Shown here: in pieces, positions 1 to 8,611 of the stretch
Position numbering within the stretch: the first letter of the stretch is position 1
Layout: the number at the start of each line of letters is the position of its first letter
NCBI RefSeq assembly: GCF_000613125.1
Contig: NZ_HG964497.1
Coordinates: 2,137,130 to 2,201,129, forward strand
From: Bacillus sp. EB01
GTDB taxonomy: Bacteria; Bacillota; Bacilli; Bacillales; Cytobacillaceae
DNA length: 64,000 nt
Reading direction: 5' to 3'
The notes under the pieces: generated by a model
Told to the model about the DNA's origin: nothing
Databases searched by the model: none
Seen by the model: only the letters and a program-made list of their open reading frames with translations
Translations under genes and position numbers: made by a program

Positions 1-588
1 GCTTTACATTCTTTTAAAATTATGGGGCTAAGAAAAGGCCTTACACCTTCTGATCAAGTTATCCTTGCAGTGAACGACAGGATGGCCTACGTATATTCAA
101 ACAATCTTGAATCGTTACCCCTTGAGATGCTTGCTCAGGAATTGCACAATGAAAAAAGAATCGATATCATAGCCTGGAAACATGGTGGTGATATTATGGT
201 GAAATCAACACAGTGTGAAGGGGAATTAAGGTTCAGGCCAAATGGAGATTACCAGGATGAATACGGCCAGAGCTGGCAACTTAAAGGGGAACCATCAATT
301 TTGAATTTAAAATTGGAATCCGGTTTCATTTCTTACGGAAACTATCCAGATGCCTTGGCAAGGCTATATAGCTCCCTATATTCTCACGAGGGGGACTTCC
401 TAGTGGTCAGCGCAATGCCAGGGTACGAACTTGCAGGGGAAGGGTCACCCTTACACTTGGGAGGAGCAGGTCACGGCGGCTTGCATAAACAGGATAGCAT
501 CGTTCCAATGATTATTGCCGGGACAGATTCTTCCCCGGATAAAATGCGAATTGTCGACCTTAAGAAATGGCTGCTTACTCTCATTTAA
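1..588 (+). CDS. Alkaline-phosphatase-superfamily phosphodiesterase/nucleotide pyrophosphatase, C-terminal part
   Basis: The reading frame is open from the first base, so the 5' end lies outside the window; 195 codons are visible. The C-terminal segment GAGHGGLHKQD followed by SIVPMIIAGT resembles the last metal-ligand histidine region of type I phosphodiesterases and nucleotide pyrophosphatases, where a His-Gly motif precedes a hydrophobic strand. This family hydrolyses phosphate esters with two metal ions. The substrate cannot be read from this fragment. An internal ATG at 22 is probably not the true start because homology-like sequence appears continuous to the edge. The gene ends before a repeat array and faces trhO tail to tail. 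Confidence 0.6.
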   Translation, partial: ALHSFKIMGLRKGLTPSDQVILAVNDRMAYVYSNNLESLPLEMLAQELHNEKRIDIIAWKHGGDIMVKSTQCEGELRFRPNGDYQDEYGQSWQLKGEPSILNLKLESGFISYGNYPDALARLYSSLYSHEGDFLVVSAMPGYELAGEGSPLHLGGAGHGGLHKQDSIVPMIIAGTDSSPDKMRIVDLKKWLLTLI

Positions 589-737
589 TAATGAGAAAAT
601 ACTCTTCTTGGTACCAGATTGAGAAAAACTACAAAAACCCCAATTTTAAAAAATGCTGTGCCATAGTGCGTTGACTACTTACGCGCTCATGGTACGGCAT
701 TTATGTTTTTACAACCTTGATCTTATATTAAAAAAAG

Positions 738-1060
738 TTTTATGAATAACATTTCGCCGACATGGCACCCCGGGATGTTATTCATCGCCTTTATGAATGA
801 CATTTCACAGATTCGATAACCCCAAGTTGTCATTCATCGGCTTTATGAATGACATTTCACTGCCTCGACAACCCCAAGTTGTCATTCATCGCCTTTATGA
901 ATGACATTTCACTGCCTCGACAACCCCAAGTTGTCATTCATCGGCTTTATGAATGACATTCCACTGCCTCGACAACCCCAAGTTGTCATTCATCGGCTTT
1001 ATGAATGACATTCCACTGCCTCGACAACCCCAAGTTGTCATTCATCGACTTATGAATATC
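738..1060. repeat. Array A: six 52-bp tandem hairpin repeats plus a partial copy
   Basis: Units start at 738, 790, 842, 894, 946 and 998, exactly 52 bp apart, with a broken copy from about 1050. Each unit has outer arms ATGAATGACA and TGTCATTCAT and an inner alternative hairpin GACAAC/GTTGTC around CCCAA. The first unit is diverged but its arms are ATGAATAACA and TGTTATTCAT, a compensatory G-C to A-T change. The array fills the gap between two convergent genes. No open frame is maintained through it. I do not recognise the family. Confidence 0.95.
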
Positions 1061-1116
1061 AACTTATCGATAAAAGATACCCACTCTCATTCAGTTTTAT
1101 TACCATACTAATAAAG

Positions 1117-1146
1117 AAGGCTGCCCATTGCGGACAGCCGTTTTTT
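1117..1146. terminator. Terminator between array A and trhO
   Basis: GGCTG (1119-1123) pairs with CAGCC (1135-1139), extended by CC/GG inside the stem, and is followed on the plus strand by CGTTTTTT. It can end rightward transcription from the phosphodiesterase side and, less strongly, leftward transcription of trhO. Confidence 0.7.
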
Positions 1147-1153
1147 ATGCCTT

Positions 1154-2116
1154 TTATCGAACTGGTACTTCTTCACCAAGTGCGCGCAAGCGCTCGGCCC
1201 ACTGCTCCTCGGTCAGCCCGTGTTCCTTAACATACATATTGCGCGGATGAACCCTGCATTCAGGCGTGCAGCCACGTAAATACTTATGCTCGTTTTCCTC
1301 TGAGCTCAGGATTTGCTTATTGCACTCGGGATTCGCGCAGTTTACATAGCGCTCACATGGCTCGCCAGTAAAATAATCCTTGCCGACAACCACGTGCTCG
1401 ACCTGGTTTATCGGAACAGAAATCCGCTCATCGAATACATACATTTTCCCGTTCCAAAGCTGGCCCTTTACCTCGGGGTCCTTGCCATACGTCGCAATAC
1501 CCCCATGCAGCTGGCCGACATCCTTAAAGCCTTCCTTTACAAGCCAGCCGGAAAACTTCTCACAGCGGATTCCGCCTGTGCAATAAGTCAACACACGCTT
1601 ACCTTCAAGCTCGTCCTTATGTTCACGAATCCAGTCCGGAAGCTCACGGAATGCCTTAATATCCGGACGGATCGCTCCACGGAAATGGCCAAGGTCATAT
1701 TCATAATCATTCCTCGCATCAATAACGACCGTTTCCGGGTCCTGCATTGCCTCGTAGAATTCCTGGGGATTCAAATACTGGCCGGTTACCTGATTCGGGT
1801 CAACATCGTCCTCTAGCCTCAATGTCACAAGTTCACTGCGGTGGCGTACGTGCATTTTTTTAAACGCATGTCCTTCTGACTCATCAATCTTGAACAACAT
1901 ATCAGCGAATCGGGGGTCCTCCCTCATTGCCTTCATATAGGCATCCGTCTGCTCAACCGTACCTGAAACAGTACCGTTGATCCCTTCCGAAGCAATCAGA
2001 ATCCGTCCCTTCAACCCGAGCTCCTTACAAAACTTCAAATGAGAAGCAGTGAATTCCTCTGGGTTCTCAATATGAACATACTTGTAATACAATAAAACTC
2101 TATATTGTTCTTGCAT
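1154..2116 (-). CDS. trhO: tRNA uridine(34) hydroxylase TrhO (rhodanese family)
   Basis: The 320-aa product matches the usual length of the TrhO/YceA family, which uses oxygen to make 5-hydroxyuridine at position 34 of certain tRNAs, a step toward 5-methoxyuridine in Bacillus. It has an N-terminal acylphosphatase-like half, then a rhodanese domain with the active-site loop around [13 protein letters not shown], and a Cys-rich tail ([17 protein letters not shown]). The start is supported by AGAAGGAG upstream of the ATG. It is the last gene of a leftward cluster, about 90 bp after the DUF1450 gene, so it may have its own promoter. Confidence 0.92.
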   Translation of the reverse strand: MQEQYRVLLYYKYVHIENPEEFTASHLKFCKELGLKGRILIASEGINGTVSGTVEQTDAYMKAMREDPRFADMLFKIDESEGHAFKKMHVRHRSELVTLRLEDDVDPNQVTGQYLNPQEFYEAMQDPETVVIDARNDYEYDLGHFRGAIRPDIKAFRELPDWIREHKDELEGKRVLTYCTGGIRCEKFSGWLVKEGFKDVGQLHGGIATYGKDPEVKGQLWNGKMYVFDERISVPINQVEHVVVGKDYFTGEPCERYVNCANPECNKQILSSEENEHKYLRGCTPECRVHPRNMYVKEHGLTEEQWAERLRALGEEVPVR

Positions 2117-2208
2117 ATATTTTAAACTCCTTCTATCTATTAATACTATTTGGATGGTGATAACACTCTAATAAGCCATTTTATAAGAAAATCAATTATT
2201 TTTCAATA

Positions 2209-2454
2209 CTACTGAAATGCAGCCAGTTCCTTTTCAATCTGCTCGCGGATTTTAACAAGACATTCCTCTGGTGTCTTGGCAAAAATCCGCTTTCCATTCA
2301 CCATCGCATATGGACTGCGCGCACACATCCCGCAGAAGTTCAGGCAATCATTGCGGAGTACAGCCACCTCAGGGTACTCCTTCTCAAGAATCTCTTCAAT
2401 ATCCAGCTGATTAATCCAATTACTGTCGCATATATCAATGATGACAATTCCCAT
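2209..2454 (-). CDS. DUF1450 (YuzB-family) small cysteine protein
   Basis: This is an 81-aa protein with the DUF1450 pattern: an early CDSN, then CLNFCGMCARSPYAMVNGK, ending in a charged helix. The arrangement of cysteines (C-x3-C-x2-C) suggests metal or Fe-S binding or a thioredoxin-like ferredoxin fold, but the family has no established function. It starts 18 bp after murB, so the two genes are probably co-transcribed. A second DUF1450 protein lies 1.5 kb upstream in the same cluster. Confidence 0.8.
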   Translation of the reverse strand: MGIVIIDICDSNWINQLDIEEILEKEYPEVAVLRNDCLNFCGMCARSPYAMVNGKRIFAKTPEECLVKIREQIEKELAAFQ

Positions 2455-2472
2455 GAGCGGCTACTCCCTTCT

Positions 2473-3378
2473 TTAGTCTTCCCCCAAAACAATTACTTCT
2501 GTCTCCAGCTCAACATCAAACTTTTCCTTTACCGTCCTTCTGACAAACTCAATCAAATCAAGGTATTCACCAGAAGTCGCATCATCAATGTTCACAATGA
2601 ACCCGGCATGCTTCCTGGAAACTTCCGCTCCGCCAATCCGCTTGCCCTGCAGCTCACTATCCTGAATCAGCTTGCCGGCAAAATAACCCGGAGGCCGCTT
2701 GAATACACTGCCGCACGAAGGATATTCCAAGGGCTGCTTCGACTCTCTGGCTTCCGTAAGCTCATCCATCTTCGCCTTAATTTCAGAAGAATCTCCAGCC
2801 TCAAGCTCAAACTCCGCCTCAACAATCAAGTAATCCTTTTCCATAAATATACTCTTGCGATAACCAAGGCCCATTTCTTCTTTTTTGAAAAAATGGACGA
2901 CGCCATCTTTATCCATCACCGTCGCCTGAACGAGTACGTCAGCAGTTTGCCCTCCATACGCACCCGCATTCATATAAAGCGCTCCGCCAACACTGCCCGG
3001 AATTCCGCATGCAAATTCCAGCCCAGTCAAACTGTGCTTGAGGGCAATTCTTGATACATCTATAATTTGCGCCCCACTCTGCGCCTTAATCCGGTTGCCA
3101 TTGACCGATATGGAATTTAGTTTACCCATTCCAATTACAATACCCCGGATTCCGCCATCCCGGACAATTACATTCGAACCGCTGCCAAGAATTGTTATAG
3201 GTTGTCCAAGACTTTTGGCCGTTCGCAATACAGCTTGTAGCTCCCCGACTGTTTCAGGTGTTACAAAAATATCCGCTTTCCCGCCAAGCTTTGTATACGT
3301 ATGGTTTCTGATTGGTTCATTCTTATAAATATTTTCGTTCTTTATGTTTTCGCTTAATATGCTAATAATTTTATCCAT
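2473..3378 (-). CDS. murB: UDP-N-acetylmuramate dehydrogenase MurB
   Basis: At 301 aa this matches the Bacillus MurB length. It reduces UDP-GlcNAc-enolpyruvate to UDP-MurNAc with FAD and NADPH in the cytoplasm. The FAD-binding segment GSGSNVIVRDGGIRG lies near residue 65, the catalytic-Ser region is YPSCGSVFKRPPG near residue 220, and the C-terminal acid is in ETEVIVLGED. It is not in a dcw division cluster here. Some Bacilli carry two murB genes, so this could be the second copy; I cannot tell from one window. It is probably co-transcribed with the DUF1450 gene 18 bp downstream. Confidence 0.93.
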   Translation of the reverse strand: MDKIISILSENIKNENIYKNEPIRNHTYTKLGGKADIFVTPETVGELQAVLRTAKSLGQPITILGSGSNVIVRDGGIRGIVIGMGKLNSISVNGNRIKAQSGAQIIDVSRIALKHSLTGLEFACGIPGSVGGALYMNAGAYGGQTADVLVQATVMDKDGVVHFFKKEEMGLGYRKSIFMEKDYLIVEAEFELEAGDSSEIKAKMDELTEARESKQPLEYPSCGSVFKRPPGYFAGKLIQDSELQGKRIGGAEVSRKHAGFIVNIDDATSGEYLDLIEFVRRTVKEKFDVELETEVIVLGED

Positions 3379-3398
3379 CGTTGCACCTCTGAAAATAA

Positions 3399-3432
3399 AG
3401 GATACCTCCCCGGAATTTGGAGAGGTATCACT
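3399..3432 (-). terminator. Hairpin between flavin reductase and murB
   Basis: GATACCTC (3401-3408) pairs with GAGGTATC (3422-3429). On the minus strand a T-rich but interrupted tail follows, so it is a weak terminator or attenuator ahead of murB. Confidence 0.45.
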
Positions 3433-3445
3433 AGTGTAGCCTTAC

Positions 3446-3940
3446 TTATTTAGAATAAAACTCGCCAGGAATCTTCCCGAAGGTTCGCTTATGATAAAGC
3501 AGCGGTTCCTTGTTATAGCTCTCGATTTCAATAACTTCGCCAATGAGGATTGTATGGTCCCCTGCATCAACTGTCTTGAAGGTTTTGCATTGCATAACGC
3601 CAGTAACACCAGCAAGCACTGGAAGGTTTTGTTCGGATAGCTCCCATTCACACTGGCTAAAACGATCCGCACCTTTCATTGCGAAAAGGCTGCACACATC
3701 ACCCTGTTCAGCAGCAAGAACGTTGACCGCGAACTTTCCCGATTTTGTAAAAAGATCATGTGAGGAAACCCTCTTGTCAATGGACCACAGAATCAAAAGC
3801 GGATCAAGTGACACAGAGGCAAATGAGTTAACAGTCAAGCCAACTGGCGTGCCATTTTCATCAACTGTCGTGACGACTGTAACACCAGTCGGATAATTCC
3901 CCATAACCTCTTTAAATTTTGTTACATTCTCCATCCCCAA
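3446..3940 (-). CDS. Flavin reductase family protein (FMN-binding split barrel)
   Basis: The 164-aa protein has the flavin reductase-like split-barrel fold: NYPTGVTVVTT, GLTVNSFASVSLDPLLILWSI, and a GDHTILIGEVIE strand with the typical His near the flavin. Members bind FMN and either supply reduced flavin to a two-component monooxygenase or reduce small substrates. No partner oxygenase is nearby, so its role is unknown. It sits between a DUF1450 gene (45 bp upstream) and murB. The ATG follows a GGAGTG-type ribosome site. Confidence 0.85.
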   Translation of the reverse strand: MGMENVTKFKEVMGNYPTGVTVVTTVDENGTPVGLTVNSFASVSLDPLLILWSIDKRVSSHDLFTKSGKFAVNVLAAEQGDVCSLFAMKGADRFSQCEWELSEQNLPVLAGVTGVMQCKTFKTVDAGDHTILIGEVIEIESYNKEPLLYHKRTFGKIPGEFYSK

Positions 3941-3985
3941 ACACTCCTTGAAAATAAGATACTATAGAAAGATTAACAAGGTAAC

Positions 3986-4261
3986 CTATTCTTCACGTTC
4001 GGCGAGCTTTTTCAGCCTTTCGAGTAATTCACCGGATGAGCCAGCGGAAATGAAGTCCCCATCAACTAGTGCATAGGGAGAAAGCTTGCACTCCTTACAT
4101 AGGCTCTGGCATTCATATTCCTTATAGAATACATTTTTACGGCTCATAAATGACTGATAACCAGCAAAATTCTCCTCAGTCAAAAACCGGTCAAGATTCT
4201 TTTCGCAAAATTCAACTTTGACCCTCTTTTGCTTAGGGAATAATGCGCTGAATAATTTCAT
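3986..4261 (-). CDS. DUF1450 protein, second copy
   Basis: This 91-aa protein resembles the DUF1450 family: VEFCEKNLDRFLTEENF, then YECQSLCKECKLSPYALVDG and a C-terminal charged helix. It keeps the C-x3-C-x2-C cluster of the copy at 2209-2454 but differs in the rest, so it is an old paralogue and not a recent duplication. Function unknown; metal or Fe-S binding is a guess from the cysteines. It starts 20 bp after the HesB-like gene, which makes an Fe-S link a little more attractive. Confidence 0.7.
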   Translation of the reverse strand: MKLFSALFPKQKRVKVEFCEKNLDRFLTEENFAGYQSFMSRKNVFYKEYECQSLCKECKLSPYALVDGDFISAGSSGELLERLKKLAEREE

Positions 4262-4281
4262 TCTCCTGCATCCCTTTGGCT

Positions 4282-4575
4282 TTATGGCTTAAGATACTTG
4301 AACTCAACTTCATCATAAGACTCATTGTACTCGACATAAAGATCGTGGCCGTTGAAAAACCAAAGGTCCGTCTCATCGACATAGAACTGAATTCCATCCA
4401 CCTCGGTCGACACAGCTGCATCAAGCGGTTCTTCAACTGAAAAACCGAGTGAAAAATTCTCCTGGACTGGGCTTGAACCGTAAATCTTTGCAAAAAACTT
4501 CACGTTTGATCCCGCTTCAACACCCACTTCTTCCTTGAACCATTGAAGAGCTTCTTTACTAATGTTTATTTTCAA
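4282..4575 (-). CDS. HesB/YneR-family protein (TTG start)
   Basis: A 97-aa protein of the HesB/YneR type, related to A-type Fe-S carriers but lacking their three conserved cysteines, as usual for YneR. The start is the TTG at 4573-4575 because AAGGAGGAG lies just upstream and the protein then begins with the family's KINISKEALQWFKEE. A longer frame upstream has no ribosome site. It heads the leftward cluster running down to trhO. The biochemical role of YneR is not known. Confidence 0.8.
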   Translation of the reverse strand: MKINISKEALQWFKEEVGVEAGSNVKFFAKIYGSSPVQENFSLGFSVEEPLDAAVSTEVDGIQFYVDETDLWFFNGHDLYVEYNESYDEVEFKYLKP

Positions 4576-4841
4576 ACTGTGCTCCTCCTTAAAACTAGCA
4601 ATTTTATTATACCATTTTACACTAAGCAAACCTCATCAAAGTGTCTTTTTATCCCCACAGGGTTAGCCCAAATTATAGCAGCATATATTATTGAAGGAGT
4701 TTATCTGATTTTCAATCTAAAGATAATCCGGGGGATTGTCAACCAATCCGAATCGCTAAACCCACAGATGTATGACTTAGAGCTGTCATACATTCGTAAT
4801 CGTTTTATTAAACAATTTCATGTTTCTGTAGATACCTGCTT

Positions 4842-5408
<567 letters not shown>

Positions 5409-5633
5409 TCAAATCAGTTAAAGCATATCGGATAAAACGTCCAAATCCTATGGAGAGTTTGTGAATTAAATCACAAAATATTGCATATAAAATGGTACCT
5501 TCCTACATCTAAAATCTTCTAAATAGTTATTCTCATTTACTAAATTAATCTTAATTCCCAAGGCCAAGATAAAAATAATTCCTCGCAACATATAAAACAT
5601 CCGACAATTTATCAGCTGAATCTAAAGTAAGCA

Positions 5634-5656
5634 GGCCCAGCCTGCACGGCTGGGCC
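5634..5656 (-). terminator. Terminator of the YtrA-like operon
   Basis: A perfect hairpin, GGCCCAGCC (5634-5642) with GGCTGGGCC (5648-5656), lies just past the stop of the 227-aa gene. The minus-strand tail is T-rich but interrupted. Confidence 0.7.
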
Positions 5657-5661
5657 GACTC

Positions 5662-6345
5662 TCATTTCTCAACATACACAATCCGGTCGCTATCAGGAGC
5701 AATGATTTCAATGTTTCTTGGTATTTTAAGATAAAAAGAGAAATCATTTATCACAAATTCCGAGCTCATATAATTCCTAAATGGATCTTTCTCTGATATC
5801 TGTTCCCCAGAAAACTGTGTTCCTAGAAAATCCTTCGTGACTAGTGAGATATCTATATCCTGGGTTGGATCGGAAATCGTAATCGTATCATTTTCCAACT
5901 CAAGCTTGACAGGCCTTAATAAATGGGAGAAGTCAATTCCGTTCACGGCTACAGTTCCCCCATAGGAGTAGGCTTCAATTGTGTTAGCCTCACTAAACGT
6001 CTTTTCAATGAAAATGGTGGCTCCCTCTTGGGGACTTTTAACCGTTACCGTTTCATTAGTATAGTTGTTGAAGCTCTTTTTATCGGTTAATTTCACACCT
6101 GGGATCTTATCAAGCTCACCGTCCATCAGATCCTCATAGAAGAAATCAAGAGATGTACTACCTTCCTTTGCTTCAAAAGGATCTATTTTAAAAAACGGAA
6201 CAATGAAAGCGGCAATGAGCAGAATCCCGATATATCCGAGCAAAATTCCATGTGTTGCTTTAAAATTGACAATTCTTCGCCCCGATTTTGGAATCGTGCT
6301 AAAAACTATGGCAATGATCACAATTAACAGAATGACATTGATCAT
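5662..6345 (-). CDS. Unrecognised two-TM membrane protein of the GntR/ABC operon
   Basis: The 227-aa product has two N-terminal membrane segments (about residues 3-16 and 33-51, ILLGYIGILLIAAFIVPF) and then about 170 soluble, mostly beta-predicted residues with repeated acidic stretches. I do not recognise a family. It overlaps the preceding permease by 4 bp (ATGA), so it is translationally coupled and is probably an accessory or sensory subunit of the ABC system. The soluble part is likely outside the cell by the positive-inside rule (SGRRIVNFK between the segments), but that is inference. Confidence 0.65.
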   Translation of the reverse strand: MINVILLIVIIAIVFSTIPKSGRRIVNFKATHGILLGYIGILLIAAFIVPFFKIDPFEAKEGSTSLDFFYEDLMDGELDKIPGVKLTDKKSFNNYTNETVTVKSPQEGATIFIEKTFSEANTIEAYSYGGTVAVNGIDFSHLLRPVKLELENDTITISDPTQDIDISLVTKDFLGTQFSGEQISEKDPFRNYMSSEFVINDFSFYLKIPRNIEIIAPDSDRIVYVEK

Positions 6346-7085
6346 CGTCCCACCTCCAGGCGCTGAAGAATTGCGGTACCAGCTGCATATAACAATCCTG
6401 CAGTAAGGACCGTTTTCAATGAGAACAGTGCAAGATTTCTCTCATCAAAATAAAAATGGACTATATTTACAATAAAATGGTCTTCCTGAGAAACACCTCC
6501 CAAGAATAGCAACCCGATAATAGCAAACGGTATGATCAGCTTGAACAATTTGTTTACCTGGCTGAGCGAGCCAACTAAATAGCCAATTGAACTGAAAACA
6601 AGAAGATAAAGGAAGCAGCCTGCAATGGAAGTGAATAGTCCCGAAACATTAGTCTGCATTCTATAAACATTCTTTTCTAAAAACAGGTAAACAATTGCCT
6701 GAACGAGATTGCCCGCCAAAATTGCTGTGAAACTGCCAAGCAGTCCAACTGTTACTAAAAAGAGAATATTTGAAAGAGAGCTACTCATACGATTCGTGAC
6801 AAACGTAAAATCCTGCTCCCTTGTCACCTTATTATTAATCGTTATCGCTGAGACGAATGCCCACATAAACGTAAAGATAATAACCAAATTAGCGGAGAGG
6901 TAGTTTACCTCAACATCCATTCCGCCATTGCTCCCCCCAGACATACCGGTTCCCCTAAGGGAAAACACGATAGCAAGGAGTTGTACCCCTACAAGCGCGC
7001 TAAAAGCATCAATATTTGCCTTTAACTTATAAAGGAACTGCTTTTTAACGGTTTCCCAGAGTGTTATCTTCCTTAAAGACATCAT
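6342..7085 (-). CDS. ABC transporter permease of the YtrA-like operon
   Basis: A 247-aa integral membrane protein with about six hydrophobic segments, no ATPase motifs, next to an ABC ATPase. I place the start at the ATG at 7085 (AGGCGGG upstream, MMSLRKITLW); the frame is open to 7106 but that start would include the ribosome site. It overlaps the end of the ATPase gene by about 40 bp. It is the membrane subunit of the exporter or efflux-type system controlled by the GntR regulator at 7962. The substrate is unknown; B. subtilis ytr operons respond to some cell-wall antibiotics. Confidence 0.75.
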   Translation of the reverse strand: MMSLRKITLWETVKKQFLYKLKANIDAFSALVGVQLLAIVFSLRGTGMSGGSNGGMDVEVNYLSANLVIIFTFMWAFVSAITINNKVTREQDFTFVTNRMSSSLSNILFLVTVGLLGSFTAILAGNLVQAIVYLFLEKNVYRMQTNVSGLFTSIAGCFLYLLVFSSIGYLVGSLSQVNKLFKLIIPFAIIGLLFLGGVSQEDHFIVNIVHFYFDERNLALFSLKTVLTAGLLYAAGTAILQRLEVGR

Positions 7086-7965
7086 CAATCCCGCCTTTCC
7101 TCTCATTCGTTACATACACAAACAGGTCACTCGTGCTGACAGGAAGGACTTCTAATCCTTTGCCCCGGAGACTGTTCAGTTCCACTTCTGAAAATCTATT
7201 CCTCACAACCACAGTCAGGGTGCTTTGCCCCAGTGCTTTTTGATTAATAACATCCCTCCCCGCAACTGCAGCCAGTACAACCTCCCTGTTTCCTCGAAGC
7301 GAAACTGCCCACTCTCTTAAATCAGCCATTGGCATATGAAGTAAATTCCTGCCATTTTGAATAAACAGAATATCTTCGAGTATATCTTCTATTTCCTCCA
7401 AATGGTGGCTTGATAGAATGATAGTCCTCGGAAATGCTATATAATCCTTTAGCAGCGCACGGTAAAAGTCCTTTCTGGCTGCCTCATCCATGCCAGTTGT
7501 AGGCTCGTCAAACAGAGTTAACGGGCAACGTGAAGCAATACCAATGATTGCGTTAAAAGTGCTGGTTTTACCTTTTGAAAGACGGTTATGATAATTTTTC
7601 GGATCAAATGAGAAATAATCAAAAAGCCTCTGGGCCAGTTTCCCATCCCAGTTAGGATAAAAGCGGCCAGCTTCATCCAGAATCTCACCAAGTGGCACAG
7701 CCGAAGGAAATACCATGCTGTCATCGACAAAAATGGAATTAGCCGAGACAGTCAGACTATTGAAGGGATCCTCAGAAAATACTTTCAGTTTGCCAGAGGC
7801 AGGTTTTAGAAATCCTGCGATTAACTTTAGAAGAGTTGTTTTCCCCGCGCCATTTCTTCCAACCAGACCAGTTATGGTGTTATCGCCAATTGAGAACGAC
7901 ATGCCATCCAATGCCTTTTTTCGTAAAAATGTCTTTGAGACATTGCTGCACTCAATTACGTTCAT
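7045..7965 (-). CDS. ABC transporter ATP-binding protein (YtrB-like)
   Basis: The 306-aa ATPase has Walker A GRNGAGKTT near residue 40, a signature region RLSKGKTSTFNAIIGI in place of the classical LSGGQ, Walker B LTLFDEPTTGMD and the H-loop SSHHLEE. The C-terminal ~90 residues form an extra domain. The LSKG form is typical of YtrB/YtrE-type drug or envelope-stress transporters. It overlaps the GntR regulator by 4 bp and the permease by ~40 bp, so all four genes form one operon. Confidence 0.88.
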   Translation of the reverse strand: MNVIECSNVSKTFLRKKALDGMSFSIGDNTITGLVGRNGAGKTTLLKLIAGFLKPASGKLKVFSEDPFNSLTVSANSIFVDDSMVFPSAVPLGEILDEAGRFYPNWDGKLAQRLFDYFSFDPKNYHNRLSKGKTSTFNAIIGIASRCPLTLFDEPTTGMDEAARKDFYRALLKDYIAFPRTIILSSHHLEEIEDILEDILFIQNGRNLLHMPMADLREWAVSLRGNREVVLAAVAGRDVINQKALGQSTLTVVVRNRFSEVELNSLRGKGLEVLPVSTSDLFVYVTNERKGGIDDVFKEDNTLGNR

Positions 7966-8348
7966 TGCTCTGCCTCCCCAACTTCTGCAGTTTCAATCAT
8001 GCCAATTAGCTCTCTTTTGCTGATATTTAGCCGGCTTGCTTCCAGGATTAGCTCTTGGATAAGCCCTTTAAGCGTTTGGTTTTTTCTTTTTGCAATGATT
8101 GCTTCTTTCGCCCCTTCTGCAACAAACATCCCAAGCCCCCGCTTTTTGTATAAAATATTTTCGTCAGCCAACAGATTCAAGCCTTTTGCTGCGGTTGCCG
8201 GATTTATCGTATACATCTCGGCCAGCTGATATTGCGAATACACTTTTTCATCTACGTTTAAATGGCCGCTGATGATTTCCGACTCAATCCATTCTGCAAT
8301 CTGAACATAAATCGGTTTCATACTATCTGCGTTTAAAATAGGAATCAA
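7962..8348 (-). CDS. GntR-family repressor, YtrA type
   Basis: This 128-aa protein has a GntR winged helix (KPIYVQIAEWIESEIISG, SQYQLAEMYTINPATAAKGLNLL) and a short C-terminal helix instead of a ligand domain, which defines the YtrA subfamily. It is the first gene of the ABC operon, so autorepression is expected. A 28-bp palindrome sits just upstream at the predicted transcription start. The start at 8348 is a TTG only a few bases after GAGAGGGG, which is unusually close; the residues from MIPILN onward fit the family N-terminus, so the exact start is unsure. Confidence 0.85.
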   Translation of the reverse strand: MIPILNADSMKPIYVQIAEWIESEIISGHLNVDEKVYSQYQLAEMYTINPATAAKGLNLLADENILYKKRGLGMFVAEGAKEAIIAKRKNQTLKGLIQELILEASRLNISKRELIGMIETAEVGEAEQ

Positions 8349-8360
8349 CCCCTCTCACCC

Positions 8361-8388
8361 ATAGTACATTAGTGTAGTAATGTACTAT
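8361..8388. promoter_or_regulatory. Operator palindrome of the GntR/ABC operon
   Basis: ATAGTACATTA (8361-8371) and TAATGTACTAT (8378-8388) form a perfect 11-bp inverted repeat with a 6-bp spacer. It lies directly downstream of the -10 box and upstream of the regulator gene, the expected place for YtrA-type autorepression. Confidence 0.85.
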
Positions 8389-8396
8389 GTAGTTAT

Positions 8397-8425
8397 ATGA
8401 TATATTTTCCAGCTCTGGTAGTCAA
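8397..8425 (-). promoter_or_regulatory. Sigma-A promoter of the GntR/ABC operon
   Basis: On the minus strand a -35 TTGACT (8425-8420) and a -10 TATCAT (8402-8397) are 17 bp apart. Transcription would start near 8390, inside or at the edge of the palindromic operator. Confidence 0.75.
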
Positions 8426-8568
8426 TAGGTCTTTTTAGAAAATGCAATCTTAGAAATAAAATGTGTGACAATGTTGTTCTAGAGGGTAGTGCGTTTAGCA
8501 GAGCTGGACATAAACACGCTGAATAAAAACAATCCAAGGCAGCCAGATGATTTATCTTGTAAACCAAA

Positions 8569-8602
8569 AAAAAGCAGCTTCCAGAGTGGGAAGCTGCTTT
8601 TC
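8569..8602. terminator. Bidirectional terminator after the lysozyme-like gene
   Basis: AGCAGCTTCC (8573-8582) pairs with GGAAGCTGCT (8589-8598), with A-run on the left and T-run on the right, just beyond the stop of the leftward gene at 8612. Confidence 0.85.
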
Positions 8603-8611
8603 TGCTTTTAG

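Noticed and set aside
738-1060. CRISPR array
   Set aside because: The whole 52-bp unit is repeated, with no unique spacers, and units are self-complementary; no cas genes are near.
738-1060. Tandem FadR operators, since the arms contain TGAATGA and TCATTCA
   Set aside because: The half-sites are about 27 bp apart, far from the 4-bp spacing of a FadR site, and arrays B and C with the same layout lack these bases.
1313-1816. A 167-aa plus-strand gene opposite trhO
   Set aside because: It lies wholly inside the well-supported trhO gene on the other strand and has no ribosome site or family features.
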